This document shows, one piece after another, positions 47,271 to 56,088 of a DNA stretch of 64,000 bases. Each line of letters opens with the position of its first letter. The stretch's first letter is position 1. This DNA is from Alphaproteobacteria bacterium (GTDB lineage: Bacteria > Pseudomonadota > Alphaproteobacteria > Micavibrionales > Micavibrionaceae): assembly GCA_021776025.1 (NCBI GenBank), contig JAJFGR010000022.1, forward strand, positions 62,001 through 126,000, given 5' to 3'. The notes beneath the pieces were generated by a model. It searched no databases. It saw nothing but the letters and a program-made list of their open reading frames with translations, and was not told the origin of the DNA. A program made the position numbers and the translations under genes.

Positions 47271-47878
47271 TGCCGAAAATTATCGCTTACACTATGGCTG
47301 CTGCAATTTTGCTGTTCTCAGCATTGCCAGTGAACGCTGCCGTAGAAATTGGTAAACCTGCCCCGGAAATTGAAGCCACTGACACGGGCGGCAATCCATT
47401 TAAGCTCAGCGATCATAAAGGCAAGATTGTTGTCTTGGAATGGACCAACCATCAATGCCCGTTCGTCATCAAGCACTACGGCTCTGGCAATATGCAGGCC
47501 GTGCAAAAAACCGCCAAAGACCAGGGCGTTGAATGGGTTTCAATCGTCTCCTCCGCGCCCAGCCATCAGGGCCATGTCAGCGCAGATGAGGCTAACACCA
47601 TCGTAAGCGAGCAGGGCGCAACTATTAGCGCTAAAATCCTCGATGAAAGCGGCGCCATTGGGAAGCTTTACGATGCCAAAACAACCCCGCATATGTTCAT
47701 CATCAATGCGGAAGGCAACGTCGCCTACGCTGGCGCGATCGATAACAAATCCAGTCCCAATCCAAAGACAATCGAAGGCGCAACCAATTACGTGCTGGCC
47801 GCACTTGAAAGTTTAAAGGCCGGCAGTGCCATCGAAGTTTCACAAACACAGCCCTACGGCTGCTCAGTAAAATACTAG
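47267..47878 (+). CDS. Exported redoxin (thioredoxin-fold) protein
   Basis: The 203-residue protein has a signal peptide (ending PVNAA) and an AhpC/TSA-like fold: EIGKPAPEIEATDTGGNPF, then LEWTNHQCPFVIKHY with one active-site cysteine, and the cis-Pro strand TTPHMFIINAEG. A second cysteine lies near the C-terminus (YGCSVKY). The NHQCPFV motif marks a redoxin group common in proteobacteria, whose substrate is unknown. AGAAGG six bases upstream and overlap with dsbD indicate co-translation. Confidence 0.85.
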   Translation: MMPKIIAYTMAAAILLFSALPVNAAVEIGKPAPEIEATDTGGNPFKLSDHKGKIVVLEWTNHQCPFVIKHYGSGNMQAVQKTAKDQGVEWVSIVSSAPSHQGHVSADEANTIVSEQGATISAKILDESGAIGKLYDAKTTPHMFIINAEGNVAYAGAIDNKSSPNPKTIEGATNYVLAALESLKAGSAIEVSQTQPYGCSVKY

Positions 47879-47898
47879 CCTCTCAACCTTTCTCTCCT

Positions 47899-47932
47899 AA
47901 AAAACGGTTCTGTGAAAACAGGATCGTTTTTT
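47899..47932 (+). terminator. Intrinsic terminator after dsbD-redoxin
   Basis: A 15-base stem (AAAAAACGGTTCTGT against ACAGGATCGTTTTTT, two G-U pairs) with a GAAA loop ends in a run of six T. The A/T symmetry would allow function on both strands. It lies about 20 bases after the redoxin stop. Confidence 0.85.
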
Positions 47933-48020
47933 ATACGCCGCCGCCAAGCTTGTCAGGTTTACGTATTTGCCGTATTCTAAGAACAACGATTCGTTATTTT
48001 TCAAAGTCCGCCATCTGCTC

Positions 48021-49598
48021 ATGTCCGTAAAAGCCAAAAAAGCCAAAGCTCCGCTCGCTCCTCAGACTTCGTCTGAGATACGGCTTGATGCCTTTGATCA
48101 ATCGGATTTCAAAACCTTTCTAGATATTTCTGATGACTCTCTTGTAATCCTCAATGACCACGGCCAAATCGTGAAATGCAATAACACGTTCCTGAGCTTG
48201 ACTGCCCGTGATCTGGGTACACTGAAAACCATGCATTTCCTCGACTTATTTGATGATCAGGATAAACCCCTCATTCGCAGTGCCATTCAGTCTGGTAACC
48301 CGCAAAAAATGGATCAGGAAAAGCCATCCTTTGATTTTGAAGCGCGCCTTTTAACCAAAGACGGCGAAACCCGCTGGATAGAATGGCGCAAACAACTCTG
48401 CGGCGATCTACTTTATTGTATGGGCCGCGATATCACCGATATTAAAACCCAGGAAAAAGCACTAAACCGCCGTGAAAAACAACTTTCGCAAGCCGAAAGT
48501 ATTGGCCGGATGGGCCATTGGAACTGGACAATCGGCGAAGAAACTATGAACTGGTCCGCCGAGATTTACCGCATTTTCGGCGTAGAGGAAAACGCTTTCA
48601 ACCCGACACTGGAAAATATGGACGCCATGGTCCACCGCGAAGATATTGCCCGCGTAAACCAAGCCTTCCAGCGCGCCATTATTGCTGAAAATGACTATGA
48701 CATGGAATTTCAAATCAACCGCCCTGATAATGAAACCCGCTATATCCGCTGCGAAGGGCGCTGCTCTTTTGATGCACATGGCGAGGTTATCGCGCTCTAT
48801 GGCATTATGCAGGACATGACCGAGCGCATACTATACGAAAGCGACCTGCGCAAAGCCAAAGAGCAAGCTGAGCATGCCTACGCTTCACGCACACAGTTTC
48901 TCGCCAACATGAGCCATGAACTGCGTACGCCTCTCAATGCGATTATCGGTTTTTCTGAAATGGTTGAGCGTCAATTGCTCGGCCCCATCGGCACCGAAAA
49001 ATATCTGGAATATATTTCAGGCATACGTGAAAGTGGCGAGCATTTGCTCGATCTCATCAGCGATATTCTCGACATGTCAAAAATTGAAGCTGGGAAATAT
49101 GAACTGGCCTTAGAAGAAATCAATGTCGCTAAAATTTTACAGCTTGCTATGCACATGATGGAAGGTCGCGCCCTTGAATCGGACGTAAAAATGGGTTTTG
49201 ATCAAAATTTTGCAGAAGACCTAAAAATTGTCACAGACCGCCGCGCAGTACTGCAGATCATGCTCAACCTACTGTCCAACGCTATCAAATTCACACCTGA
49301 AGGTGGCCGCGTCACAATTTCTGCATTAGAGCGCGATAATTACCTGTCCGTTAAGATCATTGATACTGGCATCGGCATCCCGGCGCATAAGCTAGCTAGC
49401 GTCACCAGACCTTTCGAGCAGGTATCCTCTTCCTATGCCCGTGATCATGAAGGCTCAGGGCTGGGCTTGGCAATCAGCAAAGAACTCGCAGAAATGCAAG
49501 GCGGAACCCTGTTCATTGAATCAACAGTCGGCGAAGGGACAACCGTCACATTACGCTTACCCTATGATGCGCATCAGGCAGCAAAAAACAAAAACTAG
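48021..49598 (+). CDS. PAS-PAS sensor histidine kinase (orphan)
   Basis: The start is uncertain: ATG 48021 (MSVKAKKAKAP) is chosen, TTG 47967 is possible. The protein is soluble, with two PAS domains (about residues 30-150 and 160-275, the second followed by a PAC-like FDAHGEVIALYGIMQDMTER), a HisKA domain with phospho-acceptor H299 in MSHELRTPLNAIIGFSE, and a HATPase domain (NLLSNAIKFTPEGG, DTGIGIP, GSGLGLAISKELAEMQGG). No response regulator is nearby, so it is an orphan. It ends with a four-base stop overlap (CTAG) with the convergent SDR gene. Confidence 0.92.
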   Translation: MSVKAKKAKAPLAPQTSSEIRLDAFDQSDFKTFLDISDDSLVILNDHGQIVKCNNTFLSLTARDLGTLKTMHFLDLFDDQDKPLIRSAIQSGNPQKMDQEKPSFDFEARLLTKDGETRWIEWRKQLCGDLLYCMGRDITDIKTQEKALNRREKQLSQAESIGRMGHWNWTIGEETMNWSAEIYRIFGVEENAFNPTLENMDAMVHREDIARVNQAFQRAIIAENDYDMEFQINRPDNETRYIRCEGRCSFDAHGEVIALYGIMQDMTERILYESDLRKAKEQAEHAYASRTQFLANMSHELRTPLNAIIGFSEMVERQLLGPIGTEKYLEYISGIRESGEHLLDLISDILDMSKIEAGKYELALEEINVAKILQLAMHMMEGRALESDVKMGFDQNFAEDLKIVTDRRAVLQIMLNLLSNAIKFTPEGGRVTISALERDNYLSVKIIDTGIGIPAHKLASVTRPFEQVSSSYARDHEGSGLGLAISKELAEMQGGTLFIESTVGEGTTVTLRLPYDAHQAAKNKN

Positions 49599-50518
49599 TC
49601 ACCAATACCGCCGCTCAATTGAAAAATCGAAAGCGCATACTCTTCAGCATCAAGGCAGCCCTTAAGTCCTTCCCTGTACGTCTTATATTTCAACTCTCCG
49701 CCAAGCTCAACTTTCATCTTCTCATTACGTATGCGCTTATTATCGTTATAAAAACTGCGCGCCATGGGCGATAAGTCTGCCTCATCAATCGGCACAAGCG
49801 GCGGCACAGGCCGCCCCAAAAGCTCACAGGCGTGTGCAATCACATCATGGCTTGGTGCAGCTTCATCATCAGCTATATTGTAAATACCGCCAGGATTTGG
49901 AGCCGCCATCGAAGCCTGCAAAACGCGTACAATATCCTCGACATGGATCCGGCTAAACGCATGCCCCGGCTTTTCAATCCGCCGCGCCATCCCCGCGCGA
50001 ATGGAATCCAGCGCGCTGCGCCCCGGGCCGTAAATCCCCGCAAGACGAAAAATATGTATCGGCAAGCCTTGCGTTTCGCATAATGACAGCCACTGGTCCT
50101 CAGCTTTTTTCCGCCGCGATCCACGCTTGCTTGTTGGTCGCCTCTCAGAGGTTTCATCAACCCAGCCACCATCGCGATCACCATAAACACTGGTCGTCGA
50201 AAGATAGCCGACCCACTGAAGATTAGGAAGTTTGAGAATATCTTTGGCATGGGCCAAAAAACTTGGATCGCCCTCATCTCCGGGCGGTGTAGATATGAGC
50301 AAATGTGTTGTGTTTTCCAAAGCAGCCGTGGGGTCAGCAAGCGGGCTTTCCCAGTCAAAAATATAAGCCGTTATCCCCCGTTCGGTTAAAAGAGCCCTTT
50401 TTTCAAGATCACGCGTTGTGCCATAAATATCCCAGCCACCAGCCTGCACCAATGCATGACCAAGATAGTCACAACAATAGCCATATCCAAAACAAAACAG
50501 CCTGTTTGATTCGCTCAT
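49595..50518 (-). CDS. SDR-family NAD(P)-dependent epimerase/reductase
   Basis: The 307-residue protein has an atypical dinucleotide-binding start (FCFGYGYCCDYLGHALV) and extended-SDR features: YLSTTSVYGDRDGGWVDE, HIFRLAGIYGPGRSALD and RIHVEDIVRVLQASM. This resembles YeeZ-like epimerases of unknown substrate. The catalytic YxxxK is not obvious; the canonical Tyr position is near SVYGD and the Lys is uncertain. It converges on the histidine kinase gene. Confidence 0.82.
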   Translation of the reverse strand: MSESNRLFCFGYGYCCDYLGHALVQAGGWDIYGTTRDLEKRALLTERGITAYIFDWESPLADPTAALENTTHLLISTPPGDEGDPSFLAHAKDILKLPNLQWVGYLSTTSVYGDRDGGWVDETSERRPTSKRGSRRKKAEDQWLSLCETQGLPIHIFRLAGIYGPGRSALDSIRAGMARRIEKPGHAFSRIHVEDIVRVLQASMAAPNPGGIYNIADDEAAPSHDVIAHACELLGRPVPPLVPIDEADLSPMARSFYNDNKRIRNEKMKVELGGELKYKTYREGLKGCLDAEEYALSIFQLSGGIGD

Positions 50519-50560
50519 TAAACCTAACCTGTACTCTTAATTATTGACGCTTCTTATCGG

Positions 50561-51229
50561 CTATGTGCCAACATCTTCATACACACCTTCAGGAGAAAAA
50601 CCGGGAATGCGGTCCTCTAAAAGTGGCTGAAAACTAGGGCGTTCTTTGATTTTATCATACCAGGCCTTTGCCGCCTGATGCTCTTCCCACGGTACATCGC
50701 CGATATAATCAATCGATGACAAATGCGCCGCCGCTGCTATATCGGCCAAGGAAAAATTATCCCCCGCAAGCCATTTCCGCTTTTCCGTTAAAAACCCAAT
50801 ATAATCCAAATGATAATGGATATTGGCATGGCCTGCGCGTATAGCCGGTCCATGCGGCTCTCCCAGCTTTAAAAACCGTTTCATCAGCTTTTCACCAACA
50901 ATATTTTCGGTAACTTCCCGGTTAAACTTTACATCGAACCAACTGGTGAGGCGCCGCGCTTCGGAGCGTTGCACCGGATCGTAGCCCAGCAAGTTCACCT
51001 CCGGGTATACTTCTTCAAGATATTCACAAATCACTTGAGAATTCGCCAGCGTCGTCCCGTCTTTTTCAATCAAAACCGGAACATCACCAGCCGGGTTAAG
51101 CGCCAGAAAATCAGTCCGGCGTTCCCATACTCTTTCAATCTGCGGTGTAAAGTCGAGATTCTTCTCAGCCAGAACCAGCCGGACCTTGCGCGAAAAAGGA
51201 TGCAACCACAAATGAAACAATGTTCTCAT
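50561..51229 (-). CDS. Glutathione S-transferase family protein
   Basis: The 222-residue protein has an N-terminal thioredoxin-like domain (LFHLWLHPFSRKVRLVLAEK, then GDVPVLIEKDGTTLANSQVICEYLEE with the cis-Pro and Ser of the GSH site) and an all-helical C-terminal domain ending in FSLADIAAAAHLSSIDY. Substrate cannot be told. Catalytic Ser/Thr near residue 13 is plausible. It is co-directional with the SDR gene and 103 bases downstream of the b561-YceI gene. Confidence 0.9.
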   Translation of the reverse strand: MRTLFHLWLHPFSRKVRLVLAEKNLDFTPQIERVWERRTDFLALNPAGDVPVLIEKDGTTLANSQVICEYLEEVYPEVNLLGYDPVQRSEARRLTSWFDVKFNREVTENIVGEKLMKRFLKLGEPHGPAIRAGHANIHYHLDYIGFLTEKRKWLAGDNFSLADIAAAAHLSSIDYIGDVPWEEHQAAKAWYDKIKERPSFQPLLEDRIPGFSPEGVYEDVGT

Positions 51230-51332
51230 AATAATAACTTAGCGCAGTTGTTTCGAAATGTGCAATCGCTATCCCAGTATAAAAATCAAGAATTATTGAA
51301 ATTTAAAATTGCTAACATAAAAACATGCCGGT

Positions 51333-52550
51333 TTAAATTAGCTTTTCAGCCTGCAGCTTAATTTCAATATCCACGGCGTTTCCTATAGCATCCGTGGATT
51401 TCCACTGGCCCTGCCCAATACCAAAATCAAGCCGCTGCAATGTAAAATTCGCACTCATATCCGCTAGTTGCCCGCCGCCATCTTTTTCAGAAATCTCCAA
51501 CAGAAACGGGAAAGACACCGGCAACTGAACGCCGCGCAGCGTTAAACGCCCTTTTACGCCGTATCGATTCGCACCCAGAGCTTCGAATGATTCGCTTTCA
51601 AAAACAGCCCTAGGGTGGTCTTGCGCCGCAAACCACTCCTGACTAACGGCTTGCTGGTCACGATCCGCACTGCCTGTACCAATGCCGGCAATATCAATTT
51701 CAATGCGCGCGGACGCTTCTTCCAAATTTTCAGAGTCAAAAACGATTGCCCCCGACCACACAGAAAACGTACCCGTTACATCCTGACCATACTGGCTAAA
51801 CTGAAAACCAAGTGCGCTTTGTTCCGAGTCAATGACCCATGTATAGTCTTCAACTATAATCTTCTCATTTTTCACCTGAACCTGAACCGATTCATTCGAG
51901 TCATTTGCAGAGTTTTCAATTACGCGATCAAAACGATCCAAAACATGTTGGCCAGCGAAAAAGGCAGAAACAGATAACAGAAATAAACCAGAAACAACCA
52001 CAATAATATTTCCGCCCATCCGGGCAAGCGTCTCATCACGATCAAGTAGATGATGCTTCAACACCCCGGCAATATGCAGCCCCAATGCACCGATTAAAGT
52101 GAACGCCAAGAGTTCATGAACCGTTTTCATGAACTTATAAACCGCCTCATTTTTTCCGGTTAATGCGGGAATATCAAATAGCCCAAAAAAATTGACTGCA
52201 TACTCCCCCGCTGACGACATAAGCCAACCTGATAAAGGCATACCGATAATGGACATATACAAAACGAGATGGATCGTTTTTGACAAAAACCGCTCCCACT
52301 GCGCATGCGATGGTAACCTCTTCAGTTCTAATGTGATGAACCGCCACATTAAGCGCATGACCCCCAAAGTCAAAACCAGCAAACCAAATGATTTATGCCA
52401 TCCATAAAGCTCAAACTTAAACGGACTAACCGGCATCGCCACCATCCAGAAACCAAGAATCAGCAGACCAAAAATGATCAGCGCCATGCTCCAATGAAAG
52501 CCTCTGGCGATACTGCCAAAAACTTCCTCCGTATTTTTCCAGTGCAACAT
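51333..52550 (-). CDS. Cytochrome b561-YceI fusion protein
   Basis: The 405-residue protein joins an N-terminal four-helix cytochrome b561 (His ligands in ARGFHWS, YGWHKSF and VHELLAFTLIGALGLH) to a C-terminal periplasmic YceI beta-barrel domain (about residues 215-405; WVIDSEQSALGFQFSQYGQDVTGTF, ARIEIDIAGIGTG). YceI folds bind polyisoprenoids such as quinones, so the fusion may shuttle electrons between a quinone and the b haems. A stand-alone YceI gene lies immediately upstream on the same strand, 21 bases away. Confidence 0.88.
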   Translation of the reverse strand: MLHWKNTEEVFGSIARGFHWSMALIIFGLLILGFWMVAMPVSPFKFELYGWHKSFGLLVLTLGVMRLMWRFITLELKRLPSHAQWERFLSKTIHLVLYMSIIGMPLSGWLMSSAGEYAVNFFGLFDIPALTGKNEAVYKFMKTVHELLAFTLIGALGLHIAGVLKHHLLDRDETLARMGGNIIVVVSGLFLLSVSAFFAGQHVLDRFDRVIENSANDSNESVQVQVKNEKIIVEDYTWVIDSEQSALGFQFSQYGQDVTGTFSVWSGAIVFDSENLEEASARIEIDIAGIGTGSADRDQQAVSQEWFAAQDHPRAVFESESFEALGANRYGVKGRLTLRGVQLPVSFPFLLEISEKDGGGQLADMSANFTLQRLDFGIGQGQWKSTDAIGNAVDIEIKLQAEKLI

Positions 52551-52571
52551 GAAGCTGATCCTTATATGAAC

Positions 52572-53180
52572 TTACGGATTATTTGCGCCTTCGCCTTCTT
52601 GTTCTTCGCGAATGCCTTCAACTTCGATCCGTATTTGCGCCTCATCGCCTACAAGCGGCAAACCATACTCCATACCGTATTCAGAGCGTTTAATGGTTGC
52701 CGTAGCTGAAAAACCAGCAACATACTTGCCACTAAAAGCATGTTTATCCGATTTATTATGGGTTACAGCTAAAACAGCAGGCTTAGTAACTCCCAAAATT
52801 GTTAAATCACCAGTAATATTGGCCGTGTTATCGCCCGTGACCTCAATGCCCGTGCTTTTGAAATGCATCGTCGGAAATTTCTCAACATCAAAGAAATCCG
52901 TATTTTTCATATGCGCGTCCCATTTTTCATCATCCATATCAATGCTGGCGGTTTGAATCGTCACATCAACGGAAGATTTATCCGGCTCCCCCCGATCAAA
53001 CAGGAAATGCCCGTCATAATCATGAAATTCGCCTTGTGAATTTGAGAACCCAAGGTGGTTAACAAAAAACAAAATTTGTGTGTGGGCCTTATCGAAACTG
53101 TATTTTTCAATCTGTGCCTGCGCACCTGATGGAATAAACAGCAAAGCAGCGCTCACCGCCGCTAATAATGTATGTCTCAT
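52572..53180 (-). CDS. YceI family periplasmic protein
   Basis: The 202-residue protein has a signal peptide (ending SGAQAQ) and a single YceI lipocalin-like domain: YSFDKAHTQILFFVNHLGFSNSQG, VDVTIQTASIDMDDEKWDAHMKN, KFPTMHFKST and a C-terminal RIEVEGIRE. Family members bind a polyisoprenoid in the barrel; physiological role is unclear. It is the first gene of a pair with the b561-YceI fusion. Confidence 0.92.
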   Translation of the reverse strand: MRHTLLAAVSAALLFIPSGAQAQIEKYSFDKAHTQILFFVNHLGFSNSQGEFHDYDGHFLFDRGEPDKSSVDVTIQTASIDMDDEKWDAHMKNTDFFDVEKFPTMHFKSTGIEVTGDNTANITGDLTILGVTKPAVLAVTHNKSDKHAFSGKYVAGFSATATIKRSEYGMEYGLPLVGDEAQIRIEVEGIREEQEGEGANNP

Positions 53181-53243
53181 GACTCTCTCCTATGTCAAAA
53201 ATAAAGTATAACGCAAAGTAAACTAGAAATACCCGCCCTTCTT

Positions 53244-53462
53244 TCAAGAAGAAACGAAATAATATTTATACATCTCCATAAATGAATACGCCCCCAGCGC
53301 CGCAAAGCCCCATCCCACGAGCCCGTATTTCAACTTTAACAAACAATCATTGAGAAGCTCTTCATTGCTCTTATGACGAAGCAAAAAATACAAAGCCATC
53401 TGCCCGAAGATAAACCCGCCGATAAACCCGGCTATGCCAAAACCATAAATCATAACCAACAT
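53244..53462 (-). CDS. Small membrane protein, unknown
   Basis: The 72-residue protein has an N-terminal helix with glycine spacing (IYGFGIAGFIGGFIFGQMALYFLL) and a second helix near the C-terminus (YGLVGWGFAALGAYSFMEMY), with a charged loop (RHKSNEELLNDCLLKLK). I do not recognise a named family. It is divergent from uppP by 41 bases and lies upstream of yceI. The consistent membrane topology supports a real gene. Confidence 0.6.
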   Translation of the reverse strand: MLVMIYGFGIAGFIGGFIFGQMALYFLLRHKSNEELLNDCLLKLKYGLVGWGFAALGAYSFMEMYKYYFVSS

Positions 53463-53503
53463 TTTGCTTTATTGCGGCCAAAAATCAAGTTAAGCCTATA
53501 GGC

Positions 53504-54349
53504 ATGACAATCTTCCCTTTGGTCATTCTAGCTCTGGTTCAGGGCATCACTGAATTTCTCCCGATAAGCTCCAGCGGCCATTTGGTGCTGGTGCATAGCA
53601 TCTTTGGTGATAGCGCAGGCTGGCAGAACCATCTTGTTCTGGATGTCGCTGTGCATGTTGGCACCCTACTATCGGTCATAGTATATTTTCGCAAAGATGT
53701 TATGGCCATGCTCTGCGGCGCCCTCGGCTGGGCCAAAGGCGACTTTAAAAGTAGCGGATCAAGGCTCACCACTCATCTCCTAATCGCGTCCATACCGGTC
53801 ATTGTCGTCGGTTTCATACTAAACATGTTTCAACCTGAATGGATATTGCTTCTAAATATTATGGCTGTGACAACACTCATTTTTGGAATTTTACTTTGGA
53901 TTGCAGACCGAAGCCCTGAGCAAAACAAAACGCAAGAGGATATGAATATCAAAGATGTTCTGATTATTGGCTGCGCGCAAGCTCTGGCACTTATCCCCGG
54001 CACAAGCCGCTCAGGCATCACCATGACCGCCGCGCGGTTTTTAGGCTATACCCGCACGGAAAGCGCTCATTTTTCACTGCTGCTCGCCATCATCGCCATC
54101 GCCGGCGCCGGAACCATGGGTGGAGCAAAGCTTATGCAAGAAGGCAGCGCTACATTAGGTTTAGAAGCTTTGGTTGCCGGGACAATTGCGTTCATTGCTG
54201 GCTGGGTTTCAATAACCCTTATGATGAAATGGCTGGAAAAATGCAGTTTCGCACCATTTGCTATTTATCGGATCATCCTCGGGCTTGCCTTGCTGGTGAT
54301 TATCAATTGGGAAATGATTTACGAATTTTTCGCGCCACTGTTCGTATAA
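53504..54349 (+). CDS. uppP: Undecaprenyl-diphosphatase
   Basis: The 281-residue, multi-helix protein carries both signature motifs: GITEFLPISSSGHLVLV near the N-terminus and PGTSRSGITMTAARFLG in the middle (the catalytic Arg/Ser motifs). It recycles undecaprenyl pyrophosphate for peptidoglycan synthesis and is the BacA-type bacitracin resistance protein. Its end overlaps the convergent rsmD by 31 bases. Confidence 0.96.
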   Translation: MTIFPLVILALVQGITEFLPISSSGHLVLVHSIFGDSAGWQNHLVLDVAVHVGTLLSVIVYFRKDVMAMLCGALGWAKGDFKSSGSRLTTHLLIASIPVIVVGFILNMFQPEWILLLNIMAVTTLIFGILLWIADRSPEQNKTQEDMNIKDVLIIGCAQALALIPGTSRSGITMTAARFLGYTRTESAHFSLLLAIIAIAGAGTMGGAKLMQEGSATLGLEALVAGTIAFIAGWVSITLMMKWLEKCSFAPFAIYRIILGLALLVIINWEMIYEFFAPLFV

Positions 54350-54888
54350 GACACAAAAAGAACCTTGCTGTCCCCATAGATTTTCTCGGATTGAACCTCA
54401 AATGAACCATCCAGAATCGGGTCATGATCTTTTTCAATTTCTAATATACAAAACGCCCCGTCTTCAAGATAATTATTCTCTGATAACTCCTTTAAAACAG
54501 GAACTATAAGATCATTTCGATACGGCGGGTCTAGAAATACAAGCGTATATAATTCACCCTCTCTCTCCTTCGTGATCCGGTTTGCATCTTGCAATTTAAA
54601 CTCACACTGACCCAGTGCACCCAAAACATCAGCATTAGCGCGTGTAAGGGCCAAAGACGTCTTATCATTATCCCAAAAGCTGCAAAAATCAGCGCCCCGC
54701 GAAAGCGCTTCCAACCCCAGCGCACCCGTCCCGCAAAAACAATCAAGCACCCTCGCGCCATCAACAGCCCCCCGCGCCTCTAAGGCATTAAAGATCGCAC
54801 CGCGCACCTTATCGCTGGTCGGGCGTATATCCCTGTTCTTGGGAACATCCAAACGCCGTCCGCCATATTGACCCGCCACAATCCTCAT
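54319..54888 (-). CDS. rsmD: 16S rRNA m2G966 methyltransferase RsmD
   Basis: The 189-residue protein starts MRIVAGQYGGRRLDVP, then RPTSDKVRGAIFNAL, VLDCFCGTGALGLEALSRGA (SAM motif I) and LDPPY (motif IV), the complete RsmD pattern. It methylates G966 of 16S rRNA. It is coupled to rluB upstream (four-base ATGA overlap) and overlaps uppP on the other strand by 31 bases. Confidence 0.95.
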   Translation of the reverse strand: MRIVAGQYGGRRLDVPKNRDIRPTSDKVRGAIFNALEARGAVDGARVLDCFCGTGALGLEALSRGADFCSFWDNDKTSLALTRANADVLGALGQCEFKLQDANRITKEREGELYTLVFLDPPYRNDLIVPVLKELSENNYLEDGAFCILEIEKDHDPILDGSFEVQSEKIYGDSKVLFVSYTNSGAKNS

Positions 54889-55634
54889 GACTTGCCCTTA
54901 AAATAACCTTGAATCTGAGCCTTAAGAATTTTTTCATCAACTTCCTCTACGCCCCCGGCTTTAAGCTTACCCAGCTCAAACGGACCGTATCCAATGCGAA
55001 TAAGCCGGTTCACGCTCAAACCCAGCGCCTCCATAACCCGGCGAATTTCACGGTTTTTACCCTCGTGCAAAATGATGCTGAGCCAGCGATTAGCACCTTC
55101 TTTGTCCGCCTCGAGCTTCGCATCAATCGATTTATAATCAACGCCCTCAACCGTAATGCCATTTTTAAGATTTTTCAGGCGAGCTTCATTCACATCCCCA
55201 AGCACGCGGACGCGATAACGCCGGCTCCAACCCGTTGCGGGAAGCTCAAGATACCGCGACAAGCCCCCATCATTGGTGAGAAGCAATAACCCTTCGGTGT
55301 TCAGGTCCAGCCGCCCCACACTGATAACCCGCGGCAAATCTTCCCGTAAATGCGCAAACACCGTATCGCGCCCCTGCTCATCCTTATGCGTTGTTACTAG
55401 CCCCGCGGGCTTGTGATAAAGAAACAGCCGCGTCTTTTCCGCATGTTCTAAAAGCTTACCATCAACCTCAACCTTGTCACCTGCCCCCACCTTAACCGCA
55501 GGGCTATCAAGCAACTCACCGTTCACGCTAACGCGCCCTTGCTCGATCCAGCGCTCCGCGTCACGCCGGGAACAAAGCCCCGCGCGCGCCATAACTTTTG
55601 CAATCCGTTCGTCTTTATGGTTTTCTGCGTTCAT
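54885..55634 (-). CDS. Large-subunit rRNA pseudouridine synthase (RluB type)
   Basis: The 249-residue protein has an S4 domain (ERIAKVMARAGLCSRRDAERWI) and a RsuA/RluB/E/F catalytic domain with SVGRLDLNTEGLLLLTNDG, where the Asp is catalytic. ISVGRLDLNTEG and the S4 domain fit RluB or RsuA; RluB is favoured by the GKNREIRRVMEALG and C-terminal context. Start codon overlaps that of tadA on the opposite strand, and its S4 domain begins at residue 9, so the start cannot move far downstream. It is coupled to rsmD. Confidence 0.9.
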   Translation of the reverse strand: MNAENHKDERIAKVMARAGLCSRRDAERWIEQGRVSVNGELLDSPAVKVGAGDKVEVDGKLLEHAEKTRLFLYHKPAGLVTTHKDEQGRDTVFAHLREDLPRVISVGRLDLNTEGLLLLTNDGGLSRYLELPATGWSRRYRVRVLGDVNEARLKNLKNGITVEGVDYKSIDAKLEADKEGANRWLSIILHEGKNREIRRVMEALGLSVNRLIRIGYGPFELGKLKAGGVEEVDEKILKAQIQGYFKGKS

Positions 55635-56088
55635 GGAAAAAGACCATATCTATATGCAGGCCGCTTTGGAAGAGGCAAATAAGGCGACTTCCCGTGATGA
55701 AGTGCCGATTGGCGCCGTGCTGATCAATAGAAAGACAGGCGAAATTATTGCAGCAAATGGCAACCGCACACGCGAAATGAACGACCCTACAGCGCACGCA
55801 GAAATTTTGTGCATCCGTGAAGCTTGCAGCAATGAACAGACCCAACGCATCCCCGGCCATGATCTCTATGTCACGCTGGAACCATGCGCCATGTGCACCG
55901 CCGCGATTTCATTTGCAAGAATAAACCGGGTTGTTTTTGCTGCGCACGATCCAAAAGGCGGCGGCGTCCTCCATGGCGGAAAGTTCTACGATCAGCCAAC
56001 ATGCCACCATAAACCTGCTATCGAACATGGAATAATGGCCGATGAATGCGGACAAATTCTCAAAGATTTTTTTAAAACAAAACGTTAA
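55633..56088 (+). CDS. tadA: tRNA adenosine(34) deaminase TadA
   Basis: The 151-residue protein has the cytidine/deoxycytidylate deaminase zinc site: PTAHAEIL with catalytic Glu, and PCAMC. The N-terminus [27 protein letters not shown] matches TadA of E. coli, so the ATG at 55633 is preferred. It deaminates A34 to inosine in tRNA-Arg(ACG). The start overlaps the rluB start on the other strand by two bases, and the stop overlaps purD (TTAA). Confidence 0.92.
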   Translation: MEKDHIYMQAALEEANKATSRDEVPIGAVLINRKTGEIIAANGNRTREMNDPTAHAEILCIREACSNEQTQRIPGHDLYVTLEPCAMCTAAISFARINRVVFAAHDPKGGGVLHGGKFYDQPTCHHKPAIEHGIMADECGQILKDFFKTKR

